Of a stretch of DNA of 64,000 nucleotides, positions 61,950-64,000 are shown piece after piece; within the stretch, counting starts at the first letter, position 1; each line of letters begins with the position of its first letter. Origin of the DNA: Arma custos (Eukaryota > Arthropoda > Insecta > Hemiptera > Pentatomidae). A program made the translations under genes and the position numbers. Under the pieces are notes generated by a model. The model was not told the origin of the DNA, did no database searches, and worked only from the letters and a program-made list of their open reading frames with translations. The stretch spans positions 61,249,009 through 61,313,008 of the forward strand of contig CM073765.1 of assembly GCA_037127475.1 (NCBI GenBank), given 5' to 3'.

Positions 61950-62330
61950 AGCCACCTGTGGATTACAATAACAACCTAACAACAATAACAACTGTTGAGG
62001 TTTTTTCCTCAAGCTGTTTTTTCCTAGGGATTGGAGATCTTACAGCCTACTCCTTTTCAATCGTTCTTTCTGCAGAAAGGGTAGGCAGTAAGTCTTTATT
62101 TAGGGGGATCCTTATCACTTCCAACTCTAATATTGTCTAAATAAATAAATATTGTCCAATTCCACACTTGGGTCTCTCCAATGTTTGCCCTGATTTTCCT
62201 CTTGAAGCCATGGAGGCTGTACTTTCCATTTGTCATCAAGGTCGATAATTTTGTTAGCTACCTCTCGATTTTCAATCGTTTAATGTGACCATAGAAGATA
62301 AACCTCTTCAATCTCATACTCACTGTAGGC
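61950..62330 (-). mobile_element. non-LTR retrotransposon 3' remnant
   Basis: On the - strand, RFIFYGHIKRLK is followed, after a frame change, by NKIIDLDDKWKVQPPWLQEE and continues past HWRDP. This is the C-terminal end of an endonuclease-reverse transcriptase of the type also seen at 19812-21300 (RFYGHIVRM). Stops and frameshifts make it dead. It lies downstream of, and antisense to, the W-repeat gene. Confidence 0.65.
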
Positions 62331-64000
62331 ATTTATTATATTGTCTATAATTAGTTAATTTTGCTTACATACTTTTAATGCTTTGGTATTTAAATATTTT
62401 CTATTTTTTCTTCTCAGGATTGCAGGATGATATGATGATGGATGATATGATAGAAATGATATATTTCTGTTATTCTTATACTATTCTTTTATTTATATAT
62501 GATTAATGCATTTTTTAAAATTATATGCTAAAATTCTATTTTTTATTTTTACATTTATAATAATAATATCCATTTATCTTCACACTATTAAATGTTCATA
62601 CTTAGATAGTTCATCATATATTATATCCATCCTCATTTACTTATGAAGGGTGTGACAAAGATGACTTAACATTACTGAGTCCAATAAAAAACATAGAAAT
62701 GTCTCTAAATAAAAAGGTTTATTTTTTTAAATGACATTGAAAATAAGTTTTATTTCAGTGGGTTTTGAAAATTATATCTACTAAATATTAGTTATCTTTT
62801 TTGGCTATGGTGATGATGGTCACTATGTATGACCAGGGAGTTAACCTCCCCCCCCTATACCTAACGGTGGACCAACCATATTATACAATTCTTCATTTAC
62901 TTATTATTGTTATATTTGATATTGTATGATTTGAAGTTCAGTTTAGCTCTTATTTTATAAACTCCTTGTGTGTCTATAAAAATATGAGTAGCCACTTAAT
63001 ATTGTTTTGAAATATTGAGTATTTTGTATTAAATAAAATAATGAAAATTTTATTTTTATTTATTTTAGGTTTGTTTTATAAAAAAAAAAAAAAAAAAAAT
63101 AATAATGAAGACTTATAATAAAAATATCTTAACCGCATCCTTTGTATTGAATTAACAGTCCTGAAATCGAAATACATATTGGAATAAAATGTAGTTTTTT
63201 TTTTTTAAATCAATGCATTCCTATTTTGGCATATAAATTAAAAATAGTGCTATATTCCGTGTAGCGGCTTGAAGTTAGGAACTGTAGCTTTGTGGTTTGC
63301 GAATTTTTATAAATTAACTGATTGAGGACAACCAAAGACTAAACAAATAGTTACTCAGTCCATTGCTAGGCTATGCTCATAAAATATTATTTCACTAAAT
63401 ACCTTTTTACATAATAATGAATTAAATATCCAACTTAAGATTTTTTAAAAAGTTTATTCATTCCACTAAAAATAAAACATCAATTTCAAAGTAAGTAATA
63501 TAAATTCAATACATATTCCTGTTGCGTCTCATCTGCAAATATGTTCATGTGTCCTGTAATGACTGCAAAATAAATAAATAGGTTGAAAAAAATATTTATA
63601 TACTTATGAAATAATTTATTTTGTTTGAGTGACTGTACATATACATTCTCCATAATATAACAAGAGGCTATTAGCCAATCGTTGGTAATTTTATTTATAT
63701 TAGTTGGAATGGGGACAGAATGGATGTTACATCAATAATTAAAAACATTTAGACTTTATTTGCTATTTATGAAATTAGTGAAAATCCATTGAAACATGCA
63801 AAGTTGTATTTGTTGTTCTTCTATCCTTAAAAAAAATTATAATACAATATGTTTCAAATATCCTATTAACCATGCATCATCATCATCATTGCTATTATAA
63901 TTTTTCTTAATGTTGATTTTGAAAAATAATCCATATTTTAAATAGTCATAGTGTAGTTATAAACAAACATTGTGTCAGAGAGAATAGAAAATGTTAAATT
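62331..64000. other. AT-rich intergenic DNA
   Basis: No gene recognised. A 20-base A run at 63080-63099 and short CAT/TAT simple repeats occur. Confidence 0.45.

Overview
This is an AT-rich, intron-bearing, repeat-loaded animal nuclear sequence, almost certainly from an insect (a hemipteran would fit, but the sequence cannot settle the order). The clearest gene is the 3' end of a synaptotagmin-like protein gene of the bitesize (btsz) type: seven exons on the + strand between 16441 and 24998, all joined by GT-AG introns, encoding two C2 domains and the natural stop. A second, smaller + strand gene ends at 61505; its last three exons encode a basic coiled-coil protein with repeated W-L-K modules. 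Everything else is repeats, mobile-element remnants or noncoding DNA.

Layout. 1-16440: noncoding sequence with many degraded copies of one dispersed repeat (two of which have grown into local minisatellites), a 36-bp minisatellite, and palindromic MITEs. 16441-24998: btsz exons; its introns hold two dead non-LTR retrotransposon fragments on the - strand (19433-19650 and 19812-21300), a 25-bp tandem array and a MITE. 25000-28094: 3' UTR and intergenic DNA. 28095-40869: about 19 tandem copies of a ~680-bp satellite whose unit carries four copies of a CAGATNGCAGCAC motif arranged as nested inverted repeats. 40870-42507: a 5'-truncated non-LTR retrotransposon with an intact RNase H ORF, inserted in one of those motifs with a 15-bp target duplication. 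42508-43165: last satellite piece and a degenerate GTTGGAACG minisatellite. 43166-46224: low-copy DNA with a candidate terminal exon. 46225-50345: a second, shorter satellite block followed by the same minisatellite. 50346-55560: a rearranged duplicate of the low-copy DNA, holding foldback MITEs, a decayed coding fragment and an 825-bp Merlin-type DNA transposon remnant. 55561-64000: the W-repeat gene with SINE and MITE insertions in and before it, then a degraded retrotransposon tail.

How it fits together. The satellite, minisatellite and low-copy segments occur twice in the same order, so the 28-55 kb part looks like a segmental tandem duplication later reshaped by unequal exchange and transposition. 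The most unusual signal is the satellite itself: paired convergent motifs that closely resemble a CTCF-type consensus, repeated about every 680 bp, with a retrotransposon inserted exactly in one of them. All assignments rest on reading the sequence; no database search was run.
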